The notes under the pieces are model-generated. The model was given only the letters and a program-made list of their open reading frames with translations. It ran no database searches and was not told the DNA's origin. Made by a program: the position numbers and the translations under genes. This document shows, piece by piece, positions 20,498-32,400 of a DNA stretch of 64,000 nt. Each line of letters starts with the position of its first letter. Positions within the stretch are counted from its first letter, which is position 1. The stretch comes from Termitomyces sp. T153 (lineage: Eukaryota; Basidiomycota; Agaricomycetes; Agaricales; Lyophyllaceae): positions 1 through 64,000 of the forward strand of contig JACKQL020000086.1 in NCBI GenBank assembly GCA_018296165.2, written 5' to 3'.

Positions 20498-22330
20498 TTG
20501 CACTCTGACATGGCCTCTACTGCTGCTCTACAAACCCAAGCCTCAGTTTACCAACAGTCACTGGGTCTCCAAAACCTGATATTATATGTTGAATCACAGG
20601 TGCACACAGCACTTGCCATTTATAGCAACCTTGAGGAACACAAGAATCATAGATGGATGTTACAACACCTGGATAAAGAATTGGTAAGGTGTCTTGGATT
20701 GCAATGTAGTTTATTTGATATCTGGGCCAGAACTATATTCTTCTATATCTGGGTATAGCAGCATTCAACAACATCAAATACAATGTTCCAGACCTCATCA
20801 TGTGTCTGAGCTGTTGGTACCCTCTGGCAGACAAAGATGACATCCCTCAAGAAGTCCAGGAGTCTTTTCAGGCATGGACAGTTCCCACCCATCCAGGTCA
20901 AGTTGTACATTGGTATGGCTGTGATTGGTGGAACTATATAGGTATCGAGACCAAGCACCTAACTGATGAGACTGCCAAGGGTTGTCTCCTCCTTCATCAA
21001 AATGCAACTCACAAGGAAGAATTGTCAAGCCAAAGCAGCATCCACCAGAAAGCCCTCTTGGTGCTAGACAGGTTCCAATCAGCAGCTAGACTAAAATTTC
21101 CATTGACAGCAAATGACCTAATCTGCCAATTTTCAAGTCTGTCTGCCTGACCTGGCTCTGCTCACCTCTCCGGTGCTGATTCTATTGTGCCATCACACTT
21201 AGGAGAACTCACTGGTATTGACTCAATCACCAGTTCTATGAGTAGCAATGGTGCAATACTATCTGACTGTGCCTCTTCAACCTTTGTGCCTGACACTCAA
21301 TCACCTGCATGACCTCCATCAATGCTTGACAAGGCTATTGATCCTTTCAATCCATACCATCCATTCCACCACCTCTTCCTTAAAAGCAGGAAGAATCCTG
21401 GGCTCATCTATCACCCTACAAAGAAATCATCCACTATTCAAGCACAAGCACAGTCTCAATCACTTTCCCATCCTGTTTCCCTTGTTTGGCAAAGCTTCTC
21501 ACTGGCACAAAGTGATGAGGTACAGATAGATGTTAAGAATCCATTGTTTGATGATCCAGACCTCAGGAGTATGACTTTTGAGTCATACCAGTTTAACAAC
21601 ATTCCACCTCTGTCTCATGCTGAGGAAAGTGGATCAGATGAGGAACACCTCCCACCACTCTTCATTGCATCAAACAATGGGTCAGACAGCAGAGGGGAGC
21701 CAGATGATGGCAGGCTTCCTCCTCTGTTTATAGTGATGGATGACAAGTCTGACAATGGTGACAGGGCTGACAGCAGAGGTGAACTGAATGATGGCAGGCT
21801 TCCTCCTCTGTTTATGGCAACAGATGATGAGTCTGATAAGGTGGTGTTATCTGACAATGGCAATGTACTGAGGGATGATAGTCTTCCTTCTCTTTTTATT
21901 GCATCAGATGCCAGATCTGCAGATAATGTACTGGCAAATATAATGTACATCTGCATACCAGACCAACCTGCCAGAGAGATCCCCCCCCCCTCATCATTCC
22001 ACCAGGACTATCACCAATTTCTGCAATGGATAGTGATTCTGCACCATCTCTATCCAGTCCAGATCACAATTCACATCCATTGGACAGCAACTTTGCAATG
22101 GATACCAAACATGCATTGGCCTGCTTGACTCCACCAGATGATGAAAGTTCATCTGGTACTCCCCCTATTCCTCAGGGGAATGATGTGGAGGAGTGGAAAA
22201 GATATGATGAAAGAGTAACACCATGTGAGGACAAGAGATGCATTGAGATACTGTACCAGAAATGTGAGTCGATTTGCATCATTTACCTGGCAGACCTAAT
22301 TTTTTTGACAGAACAAGCTTTCCAGTGAGC
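20498..22330 (+). pseudogene. Unrecognised decayed gene with acidic LPPLF repeats
   Basis: One frame runs from about 20800 to 22128, broken only by TGA at 21148 and 21319 (each compatible with CGA to TGA). After the ten-C run near 21982 the coding potential moves to another frame up to 22328. The first third has WYGCDWWNYIGIETKHLTDE. The middle is acidic and carries four imperfect copies of a unit of the form (D/E)xxLPPLFIxxDDxSD (about 21640-21910); the end reads GNDVEEWKRYDERV. I do not recognise the family. The setting between gypsy DNA and a repeat array suggests an accessory transposon gene, but a host gene is possible. Confidence 0.45.
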
Positions 22331-22684
22331 AAGAGATTATGGTGGATGTAGGCCCATTGGCCCTTTCACCCCAGCCAACTTTGCTGACATTGCTGATGTT
22401 CTCTCAGAAACTTCAACTGCATCAAGCACAACATCAAGTGTTGTAGAAACCCTTCCAGAAGATCCATATACACCACTTGACTTTGAATATATAAGCAACA
22501 CTGCTTTCTTCTTGGATTTGGAAGCAGAACTTGGAGAATGGAGCCATTGATGTAGATAGAATTCCTGTAAAAATGAAGAGAAAAGATGCAAAAAAGATGC
22601 TGTGGCCACACTGCTAATAGGAGATATGAGAGTACACTGTAGTGCCAGAGAAAATGGGTGCACTGGACTGCCAAGCCCTGCCAG

Positions 22685-22822
22685 AAGGGCCACTGCTGGA
22701 AGGCCTCTGGCAGCAGAAATAGGTATACACTGGAGCACTGATGGCTGCAGCTGGAAGGCCTCTGGCAGTGGAAATAGGTATACACCAGACTACTGGCAGT
22801 GGAAATAGGTATACACTGGACC
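22685..22822. repeat. Short tandem repeat, 2.5 copies
   Basis: A unit of about 60 bp containing ctggaaggcctctggcag and gaaataggtatacac occurs at about 22698 and 22751, with a half copy at about 22794-22818. Confidence 0.8.
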
Positions 22823-22944
22823 AGGCCACCAGGAAAAAGTGTTGCACCTACAGGAATTTACAAAACTTGAAGCTACAAAACATTTAAAGCATTCAGATGT
22901 TATGTGGAATAGTGGAAATCAAACAGAAAAAAACTAATTGCAAA

Positions 22945-23790
22945 TTGCTAGGTCAAGGGAGAGAGTTGAACCCTAGGCTTGACAGTTGAAGTGTGGCTTA
23001 ACCAACAATCCAAACCACTGATCCATAGTGGCTCACAATAGCATGTCATTATAGGCATTTGCTGGAACAAACAATTGTCATTTGAAATGATGACTAAAAA
23101 ATCTTTTGTCAACTACAGAACATCAAGCAAGGAATTCAAACCACTAAAGCATAGTGCTTTGGAAAGATAAGCTGGCTACAAGCATATGTTGTAGCAAAGA
23201 GTCAACAATTCAAAACAAATTTATAGACAACAAATGTCAAGCAAGGGATTCAAACCCTCAACCTGAGCATATGAGACTGCAGACATTGGCAGAGCACTAA
23301 TGTTCTAACCCATTAAACCACAAGCACCTGTTATATCAGGCAAGTTAATCATGAAACAAACAATGGTTGATTAAAATGATGACTAAAAAAAAGTTTCCAT
23401 ACCAGAATGTTAAGCAAGGGATTTGAACCCTCAGCCCTAAGCATATGAGTCTGCAGACATCAGCAGACCTCTAACATTCAAACCCATCAAGCCACATGGG
23501 CCTGCTCTATCAAGCAAATTAAGAGCATCTGTAGAGCACTGCAGCAATCAAGGATTTGGCAGGTAGCCAGCCTGAATACCCAAACCATGAGAGCATTTTG
23601 CTTCAGAGTGTGCCTAAACATCAGTTAGAGCACAGGAGAAAAAGTGCAATAAATAAAATAAAAGACCAAATTAGTAAACAATTGTCAGATCAGAGAGTTG
23701 AACCCTCATCCTGACAGAGAGAAGTATAACCTGATGGCATTTTGAACTGCTAAGCCATGATACTGTACTAAGAATGATATTTTGATGAAT
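22945..23790 (-). repeat. Cluster of five tRNA-like sequences (SINE-like)
   Basis: On the - strand five elements each contain a good match to the RNA polymerase III B box (consensus GGTTCGANTCC). The complements lie at 22962-22972, 23131-23142, 23246-23256, 23419-23429 and 23694-23704; the fourth reads ggttcaaatcc. Upstream of it at tRNA-like spacing are A-box/D-arm words such as tggtttaatgggttagaac (copy 3), tggcttgatgggtttgaat (copy 4) and tggcttagcagttcaaaat (copy 5). Copies 3 and 4 share a long middle (gtctgcagactcatatgct) like a type II tRNA with a long variable arm. T-stems pair in copies 3 and 4, but the acceptor ends do not, so these are not functional tRNA genes. Conserved tails (gatgactaaaaaa on +) link copies 2-4. 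Confidence 0.6.
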
Positions 23791-24039
23791 CATTTGCAGA
23801 GTGCCCCAAGCATTGGCATGGTCATTTCCACTGGGCTTGCAATGGATGAACAGTTCTGTGATGGCTTCTTGCCCCTACAAAAAATGCATCTGTAATGGCT
23901 TTCCATGCCTAATACTTTGACAGATATCTATACAGACAAACTGAGAGCTTTCAAATGGAAATGCATCTGTAATGGAAATGCTTTTGTGATGAGATCTGGC
24001 AATGAACAAAAAAATCAACAATGGAGCAGCCTAAAAAGC

Positions 24040-24180
24040 TGGCTAACAGAACTGCTTTTGGCAATGGATGTCATATAGCAACAGAAAGCAGAGACAACAG
24101 AAACAGTTATATGATGGCACACACCAGCTAACAGAACTGCTTTTTGTAACAGATGTGATATAACAATGGAAAGTGGACAG
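24040..24180. repeat. Imperfect duplication, about 45-bp unit
   Basis: The words ctaacagaactgctttt followed by a gtcatatagcaac / gtgatataacaat variant occur at about 24043 and 24128. No gene is seen between 23790 and 24427. Confidence 0.6.
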
Positions 24181-24427
24181 TGGCTGTCTGCTGATACCAT
24201 TGACAACAATACAATGTACTACTCCCACAAACCAAGAGGGCAGTCAAAGATGTCTGCTCAGAGTGTTTATGACAACACATTGTAACATTGCAATGGCACC
24301 ATTGCAGACATAACATTGTTAACTTCTGCTACAATGCAGAGGACTCTACTGGACATGTAGCATACAATACAAAAAACATGTTCCACTACAATGTCTGACA
24401 CATGCACTTGTAGTGCCCTACCCTGAT

Positions 24428-24687
24428 TCTATCCTTATGACCAGCTTAAATACTACATCCATGGCTATGCTATGACTAATGCTATATGTGGTAAGTGGCC
24501 TGGGTATGCTAAGCAGTAATGACTATCAATATGTCAAAAGGAGAAATAGAGTCCAATGACTATAAAGGGCTGACTGAACAAGACAAAAGGAGAATAGAAA
24601 ATAGATCAGGTGGCCAGTCTGGTAATGTACCATGGGGCTAAGCTCAAAATAGAGTTGGACTACCCACAGAAGGGTCATCCCCTTACA
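24428..24687 (-). repeat. LTR family B, partial copy
   Basis: On the - strand this begins tgtaaggggatgaccc and follows the solo LTR at 3727-4203 through ctctatttctccttttgacat, attgatagtcattactgc and taccacatatagcatta. Homology is lost at about 24428. The start lies immediately next to family A LTR sequence, so B probably inserted into A. Confidence 0.75.
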
Positions 24688-25091
24688 GTCAGAGCCATGT
24701 GGGGTTGACAGGTGTCAGTTCTGATCAGATGGCAGGCTGTGGTGATATTCTGATAGGAACCAATGAGAACACAGTCTGCCCTGTAGCTGTTGGGAAGTTC
24801 AAGAGCAGTTGGGTAGGTTGAGGAGGCAAGTCAGTGATGTGTGTATGGGTCAGGAGAGATGTCAGAGGGGCCCAGGGGCTTTGGAGGAGAAGGGGAAATG
24901 ATGGGGCCTGCAAGGAATGTGCCAGGGAGCTATTGGGGTTTGTTGGGGGAGCATCAGAGTTAGCTGGGGTGGGCACTGTGGGTGAACAAAGGTTGGGGTG
25001 AGTTGAGGGTGTGTTGTTGGAGGGGGGGGGGACTCTGGAGAAGCAGGGTGGCTTGGGAAGAGGTCTGAGGCTCTGGGAGTAGGTTGTGACA
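24688..25091 (-). repeat. LTR family A, 5' fragment
   Basis: On the - strand this starts tgtcacaacctactcccaga and matches the first third of the LTR at 59611 (caacctttgttcacccac, ccaacaaaccccaatag, gaatatcaccacagcctg). It ends at gctctgac where family B begins; the rest of the LTR, with its TATA box, is absent. Confidence 0.75.
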
Positions 25092-27289
25092 GCAACCAGT
25101 GCAAGAACAGCAGATACTCACAATGTTTCTTATGATCTTCCAACACTCTTCTAATCTCAAATATGTTATCCCTAAACTCATGCTCCTACTTCCTCTCAAG
25201 CCAGCTTAGGTTTCCACAACATTCATACAGGTCTTATTTTATCCACCATGCATGAAGATTTATGTGTACCTGTGGGAATAGCTCAATTAAAATATCTTTT
25301 GATGTGCAATATATCAATCTCCAAGGATGATATACATATAGTCCAATGATGTGATCAATGATATACTTGACATCTTGGGAAGTGAGCATTAAAACAACTT
25401 GGGTTAAAGCCTACTACATCATTATAAAATGGATTCTGATTTCAGCTCCTTCTCATTTTTGGAGGTCTGGTATATGAGTACTGATAGTTATATTACCTTA
25501 CATATCATAGCTGCCCTTCCTTTGATATAGACCAGAATGACCATTTTGCTGATGAACTCTGGAACAAATCATGAGACAAAATGTCACTTTTAGAAATGTC
25601 ACTGACAGATCATTAACATTCCAATACAGCAAAAACATGGATGGCCATCATTTGAGTGTAGTGACAATGTGAGCACAACATGCAAGTTGAAGTTGGAACA
25701 AGACAAAAGAAATTCAAAGGTCAAAGTCATCAGACAAGAATCAGGTAAAGAAAGTCATAGAACATGGATGTGTTGACATGTTGCATCATAAGAGTGCATC
25801 AGAAAATAAGAACACACGGAGCAAAGTATATAGCTAGCCATATGCATTCCAGACACTGTCTCTCTCATTCTGGCATACTATAACATTGGAGCAGCACTAA
25901 TGCTCAAACTGGCACCTGTAGAGCTTCTTTTGAGTCTACATCTGTGAGTCATACAGCTAGAAAGAAAGAACAGTACATTGCACTGTGCCTCTGCTTGCCA
26001 TTTTAACATCAGGTTGTCAAGATCCTTTGGTTTTTGAAGATTAGCCTGCATCTCATATACAACTCCCCCTCATAGGACAAATATGAGGTCAAAACTGATG
26101 GCTGATAGGGGATTGAGTCTTTGTGGTTGGCATTCTTCCAAGAGAGACTGAGATGGCAGGTCATAGTGTTAAAGATAATACAATAATGAAATGAAGATCA
26201 CAAAGGTCTGATAGAATAGATGAATGCTCTGAGATACAAGTCCCATGACAGGTACAATAATTTATCAAGATGCTGATCCATTGTTTAATGACACTTTTTG
26301 TCCAGCATTGACTCTCATAATGAATATGTCAAGAGTCATTCTATTTTATGTAGAAATGGTCACAGATCTAGACAGTGAATTTGTATTGGCTTCATTACAA
26401 TGTTTGAACTCTAACTCTAAAACATTCTGAATTACTTGAGCTGAGGGGTTGCAGATCTGAACTCCTTTTCCCCATACTGTTGTTGCCTTTGCTCTGAGTT
26501 TTTATTTTAATACACTGAATGATGTCTGACCATCTTAGATGTCAGGTCAATGGTTCATGATCTGTGGTTGAAACTGCTCATCTGACTCAGTGAAGATCTT
26601 CAGACAATGTACCTTCCTTTTTCATTCCCCAAAAGATCTGAACACTATAGAGGTGGCCAGTGACTGAAGATTGAAAGATGGTTCAACTACATCCCTGTGT
26701 TGCAAGTTTGGAATTGATGTATGTCCTCAAGGTCAAGGTGCATCCAGAAGGTGAGTGTTCTTTACCTAATGGATTACTGAACCTTTCTGTGCTCATTGCA
26801 TGGCATGCCACAGAAGACATTAACAATGACAACAGGTAGCAGTAGATGGAGCTAGAGTAATGGAGTTGATTTACTTGCAGCACAACCACAACTGCATTGG
26901 AGAGAAACAAGAATAAGACACATCAGATAGCCATGCCAGCACTAATTAGGATCTTTACTTAGTGTCACAAATCAGTCCACAATAAGCAGCATTCAATGGA
27001 TGCAGTGATGTCAATGATTCCTTGCAAGCACAGCCTTTATGGCTACTGACAAAAGTATGGTTGACAAAATTTGATTGAACAATAAGTCTGACAATGATAC
27101 ACAACATCTCAGGCTTCATGCATCTCACAGAAAATGATGAATCTGACTTTGTCCTTAAGATTCCAAGATCACTAAGCTATCCAATGCTCAAACCACTCCT
27201 AGAGATTACTCTGGTGCTGGCAAGTGTTATGTTTACCTCCATTACAGTCATTCAAATCTGCTCCAAGGATCTTGGGGACATCAATACAG
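25092..27289. other. No gene seen; AT-rich, CG-poor repeat DNA
   Basis: More than 2 kb with only short frames (for example 26245-26430 and 27094-27297 on +, 26683-26910 on -), none with a recognisable motif. Probably old transposon sequence. Confidence 0.4.
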
Positions 27290-28435
27290 TGTCATGACCC
27301 ATTCCCTGAAGCCCTGTACATTGCCCAACAAACCCCTGTCCCCCCGGAACCCCCCCCCTAATGCTTGGTCAAACTTCCCCAGCACTCCACGCCTACTCTG
27401 GCTAACTCCGACACATTCTCAGCTAACTCCAATAGCCCCCTGGCCAACTCCAACGTCTTCCCTGCAGCCGCTGGCACTTCCCCTGGACTTCCTGAGCCTC
27501 TGGGACCACTCCCCCACTGTGCCTGACCCCATTACACATCATCAACTTGACACTCTGGCTCCCTCAACTTACCCTGGGGTATCACAACAACCTCGGAACG
27601 GAGCATGTCACAATTGATCCCATCAACATATCAACATGGCCCGCCCTCTGGTCATAACCAACACCCATCGACTCCATCAAGCTCCACCAAGCCCTGCCAC
27701 CACAGCCAATGTCCCCGGAGCTCTTCAGTAGTCAGTATATAAAACATAGAGTAGCTCCTCATACTCTAGTCTTGAGATTAACTACCTACTTACCAGCCTT
27801 TCTGATGTGTTTCTGATTGTTTCTTCTCGTGTTTTGTGTCCCGTGTCTCGTTTTCCCTATTCTCTGTCTCCTGGTCTTATCTTGTCTCTATTCCATTATC
27901 ATGTCATTATTGTTCCATGTCTCCACCTGAATCTATTCTTGTTCTCATCCCATCTTTGTCTCATTTCATTCAACTCCATATCATCTTGTTTGATTCTGTC
28001 TATCGTGCTCAAGTCCTCTCAACTATAATGCCCTCACAAACTCTGCAATTACAATTATGAACCTCTGACACTCTTTCACCAACTCTGGACCTTGCTACAT
28101 GCTTGGCTCCGAACCCTATCAATCCCCATTGATCCTCCATCAGAACTCTGGCTCTGCTCCCATCATTTATGTAGCCTCTGCCTCCTCTGCACCTGCAATA
28201 CTCACACACAGACTTATGCCTGAACCCCACCAAGCCTGTCCCCCTTCCCCGCAACTCATCCTCCACTCCTCCAGACCTCCCCGGACTTGCTCGGATCAAT
28301 TTCCTCTGGCTATCCTCACAAGTCCCCAGTGTTTGGAACACCTCTGAGTGCCTGGTTGTCAGTGCAGGGAATCATGTCCACCTAGCAAGGACTCCCCCAG
28401 TGTAGCTGAGCCCCCGTGGCCAGCAGAACCTGACA
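27290..28435 (+). repeat. Solo LTR, family A, nearly intact
   Basis: A 1146-bp LTR starting tgtcatgaccc and ending cagaacctgaca (ends form the inverted pair TGTCA/TGACA). Flanking 5-bp repeats are tacag (27285-27289) and cacag (28436-28440), one transition apart. A TATA box gtatataaaac is at about 27734-27744. Unlike the other copies it retains some CG dinucleotides (for example near 27406, 27600, 28260), suggesting it is younger or less decayed. No internal region follows. Confidence 0.88.
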
Positions 28436-28440
28436 CACAG

Positions 28441-29215
28441 CTCCCAATGATGAAGAAGGCAATGTATACTGCTTCATCAGCAATGCAGATTAACAATATT
28501 ATTGTGAACCAAAGATGGAAAGGAACCTGCTAGATATACCAAACATGCCATACCCTGCTGTATACATATAGAGACAAACATCTTACCCCCATCAACAGAC
28601 ATGTGCCAAGCCTCAAACATTGTGGCAAGTTATGAGTTACACATGCACCCAGGTAGTACCACCAACCCTAGGCTCATCACTGAAACTGTAAAATGTCAAC
28701 TATGAGAATCATGGGAAAGTGGCAGTATGCTATAACTTATGAAGATACAGGTACATTGAATGTGTGACATCTACTTTTACATAAATAAGTCTGTGTAACT
28801 GTACATTATATATACACACTGCTGGCATGGTCACCTATTTTCCATTGAGCCAGTTACATACATTCCTCATTACACATTTACTTACTCTTTCTCATACAAC
28901 TTATGATTTATATCCTTCTACAGATAATATAAGAGGCATCTACACTATCATGTCTGACTCTGAGGAACTTATCACTAGTATTCTACAGCCTGATCCTATA
29001 CCTGACCCAAAACCTGCCCTTTACCATTGCTGACTACAAACTCAGTTATAAGTTATAAAAAGCTTGATCATTGATTGATTATGAACCAGGAAAAATGTGT
29101 GAAACAAATCCATCATCTTAGTGTCATTCCACTACCTGAAGTGTTTGATGTAGAGCTTAGCATAAAGATGTTCAAGTTTGGCATCTTAAAGACATGAGTG
29201 AAGATTCATATTATG
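28441..29215. other. No gene seen
   Basis: A short plus frame at 28827-29033 ends with a small segment MSDSEELITSILQPD preceded by tatatatacac. It could be the very start of a lost gene, but nothing continues it. The right end is the 3' flank shared with the NLR copy at 10.2-10.4 kb. Confidence 0.3.
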
Positions 29216-29443
29216 ACTTTTAATCATGACAAAGTAATGGATTTGATATCAATAAGCACTTGACAAAATACAGCCAACCAGCAAATACAAGACCACACTT
29301 GATAAGACAGAAGCAAATCAAGGGGTGTTCAAAGCTAATATTCAGTGTTAGACAGATAATCATTTGGATAGAAAATGCCTCAGAGCACATACAATTCTTG
29401 TGATCAGTGTTGAATTTCATGTTTATTTATAATTATGAGATGA

Positions 29444-32400
29444 TCAATCAGTATAGCATTGTACCCACTCAGTTCCCAAGTTGGCTGGTGAAAGATCAAG
29501 GGATAAATCACCATTCTTGGATATAATGAGGTGGTTATGGGGGTGACGTAGAACTTGTAAAATATCTGAAGGAACCCACATTAAGTGTTGATTAGTATTT
29601 TTCAGATTGATCCAACCATCTGTGGTGGAGTACCAATGGGAATTGACAAGCCCAGTAGTCAATATGTTGGTGGAGATACCTTGTTGAGCAGGTGGAGATG
29701 CATTGTGAGATTTAATGTAGGCATTTGGTGGTTGCTCAGCATGAGGTGAAACATTGCAAACATGCACCATAGTGTCTCTTGAGCCAGTGTGTGTGGCATC
29801 ATGAGAATATGCAACAGAATTGACAGTACCCATATGGTCAGTCAGCTGCAGCAACTCAGCACTAGTTGAGGAATCCCACACATGGATAGTCTTGTCCCAA
29901 GAGCCAGAAACAATGTGTGTGCCATCAGGAGAAAATGCAACAGAACTGACACAGCCTGTATGGCCAGTCAGCTGGAGCAGCTCAGCACCAGTTAAGGAAT
30001 CCCACATACAGATAGTCTTATCCCAAGAGCCAGAGACAATGTGTGTGCCATCAGGAGAAAATGTAACAGAATTGACACCATCTGTATGGCCAGTCAGCTG
30101 GAGCAGCTCAGCACCAGTTGAAGAGTCCCATACATGGATAGTGTTGTCCTCAGAGCCAGAGACAATGTGTGTGCCATCAGGAGAAAATGCAACAGAATTG
30201 ACACTGCCTGTATGGCCAGTCAGCTGCAGTAAATCAGCACCAGTTGAGGAATCCCACACACAGATAGTTTTGTCCCAAGACCCAGAGGCAATGTGTGTGC
30301 CATCAGGAGAAAATACAACAGAATTGACACTGCCTGTATGGCCAGTCAGCTGCAGAAACTCTGCACCAGTTGGGAAATCCCACACATGGACAGTGCTGTC
30401 ATCAGAGCCAGAGATAATGTGTGTACCATCAGGAGAGAATGAAACAGAATTGACAGGATGTGTCTGGCCAGTCAGCTGCAGCACCTCAGCACCAGTTGAG
30501 GAATCCCACACATGGAGAGTAGTTCCCTGACAGCCAGAGATAATGTGTGTGCCATCAGGAGAAAATGCAACAGAATTGACAGGGCCTGTATGGCCTGCCA
30601 GCTGGAGCAGCTCAGCACCAGTTGAGGAATCCCATACACAAATAGTGCTGTCCCAGGAGCCAGAAACAATGTGTGTTCCATCAGGAGAAAACGCAACAGA
30701 ATTGACACCATCTGTATGGCCAGTCATCTGCAGCAGCTCAGCAGCACTTGAGGAATTCCATACATGGATATTGTTGTCCAAAGAGCCAGAAGCAATGTGT
30801 GTGCCATCAGGAGAAAATGCAACAGAACTGACACAGCCTGTATGGCCAGTCAGCTGGAGCAGCTCAGCACCAGTTAAGGAATCCCACATACAGATCGTCT
30901 TATCCCAAGAGCCAGAGACAATGTGTGTTCCATCAGGAGAAAATGTAACAGAATTAACACCATCTGTATGGCCAGTCAGCTGCAGCAACTCTGCACCTGT
31001 TGTGGAGTCCCACACATGGATAGTGTTGTCCTCAGAGCCAGAGACAATGTGTTTACCATCAGGAGAGAATGCAACAGAATAGACACCATCTGTATGGCCA
31101 GTTAGGTGCAGTAACTCAGCAGCACTTGAGGAATCCCATACATGGATAGTGTTGTCCCAAGACCCAGAGACAATGTGTGTGCCATCAGGAGAAAATGCAA
31201 CAGAATTGACACCATCTGCATGACCAGTGAGCTGCAGCACCTCAGCACCAGTTGAGGAATCCCACACATGGATAGTGGTGCCCTGAGAGCCAGAGATAAT
31301 GTGTGTGCCATCAGGAGAAAATGCAACAGAATTGATGGGGCCTGTATGGCCTGCCAGCTGGAGCAGCTCAGCACCAGTTGAGGAATCCCATATACAGATA
31401 GTGTTATCCCAAGAGCCAGAGACAATGTGTGTACCATTGGGAGAAAATGCAACAGAACTGACACTGCCTGTATGGCCAGTCATCTGCAAAAGCTCAGCAC
31501 CACTTGAGGAATTCCATACATGGATAGTGTTGTCCAAAGAGCCAGATACAATGTGTGTGCCATCAGGAGAGAATGCAACAGATATGACTGGAGCTTTTTG
31601 CTTGATCTCACTAATCAATCCTGTCTGGCCTCTGGACCCTTTAATAGCTGGCACTGAACTAAATTTCTCTTTCCACTTCTCTGAAATAGCACTATGCTGC
31701 CAGGTTGGTAATGCTGATATATATAGATGTGGTGTTGACAAACATGCTGGGCTGTTTGAAAAATACATTGCAAAATTGGCTGCCTCAGTGATATCATTAA
31801 TAAGACTATTTTCCAGTGTGTCATTATTGATCCATACTCTTGTCAGGGTATCAGGACTTGTCATTTCAATGCACTGTCTCACTTTCCACAGCATGAATTT
31901 GCATTTTTGTGCACATTGAAGCAAATTCATAACCTCTATCCAGAAAAGAATTCTAACCAAAAGAAAATCCTGTAAATCATCATACAAAATATTGATTTCA
32001 TTATGTGTGGCTTGGGCCTGGGCTATGCAACTAGACCAGTGGCTGCTCCAATACACACAACAGTACTTGAGAGTTTCAGATATCTTGTCCTCATTCACAA
32101 GCTCAGGTACTTCTTTATCAAGAAGGAATGATGATGGATGACCACAAATATTAAAGCAAAGCTCTGACTTCATTATTTGGAAACATTGATGAGCCAAAAA
32201 GCTGTGGTGTTTACCCATGTTACAGAACAAGCTAGATATGATGGGATTGGTTTTATTGAAGCGTTCTGGTGTAAAAATAAAATCTGGGAATGAAGCATGG
32301 TACCAGAAGATCTTGCCTTCTTTAGCATAAAGAACAGCATGAAGACTTTCCATCAAGTATTCTGCACATTCCTCCATATCCTTCTCATCATCAGAACCTG

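Noticed and set aside
22945..23790. True tRNA genes
   Set aside because: B boxes and partial D-arms are present but acceptor stems do not pair and anticodon arms cannot be assigned.
29750..31590. Regularly spaced repeats suggesting a CRISPR-like array
   Set aside because: Units are contiguous 126-bp coding repeats with no spacers, in a eukaryotic gene.
29820..31919. Long plus-strand open frames opposite the NLR (236, 179 and 206 codons)
   Set aside because: They are the antisense of the 126-bp WD40 repeat and read as the same short phrase repeated; the minus strand has the real protein.
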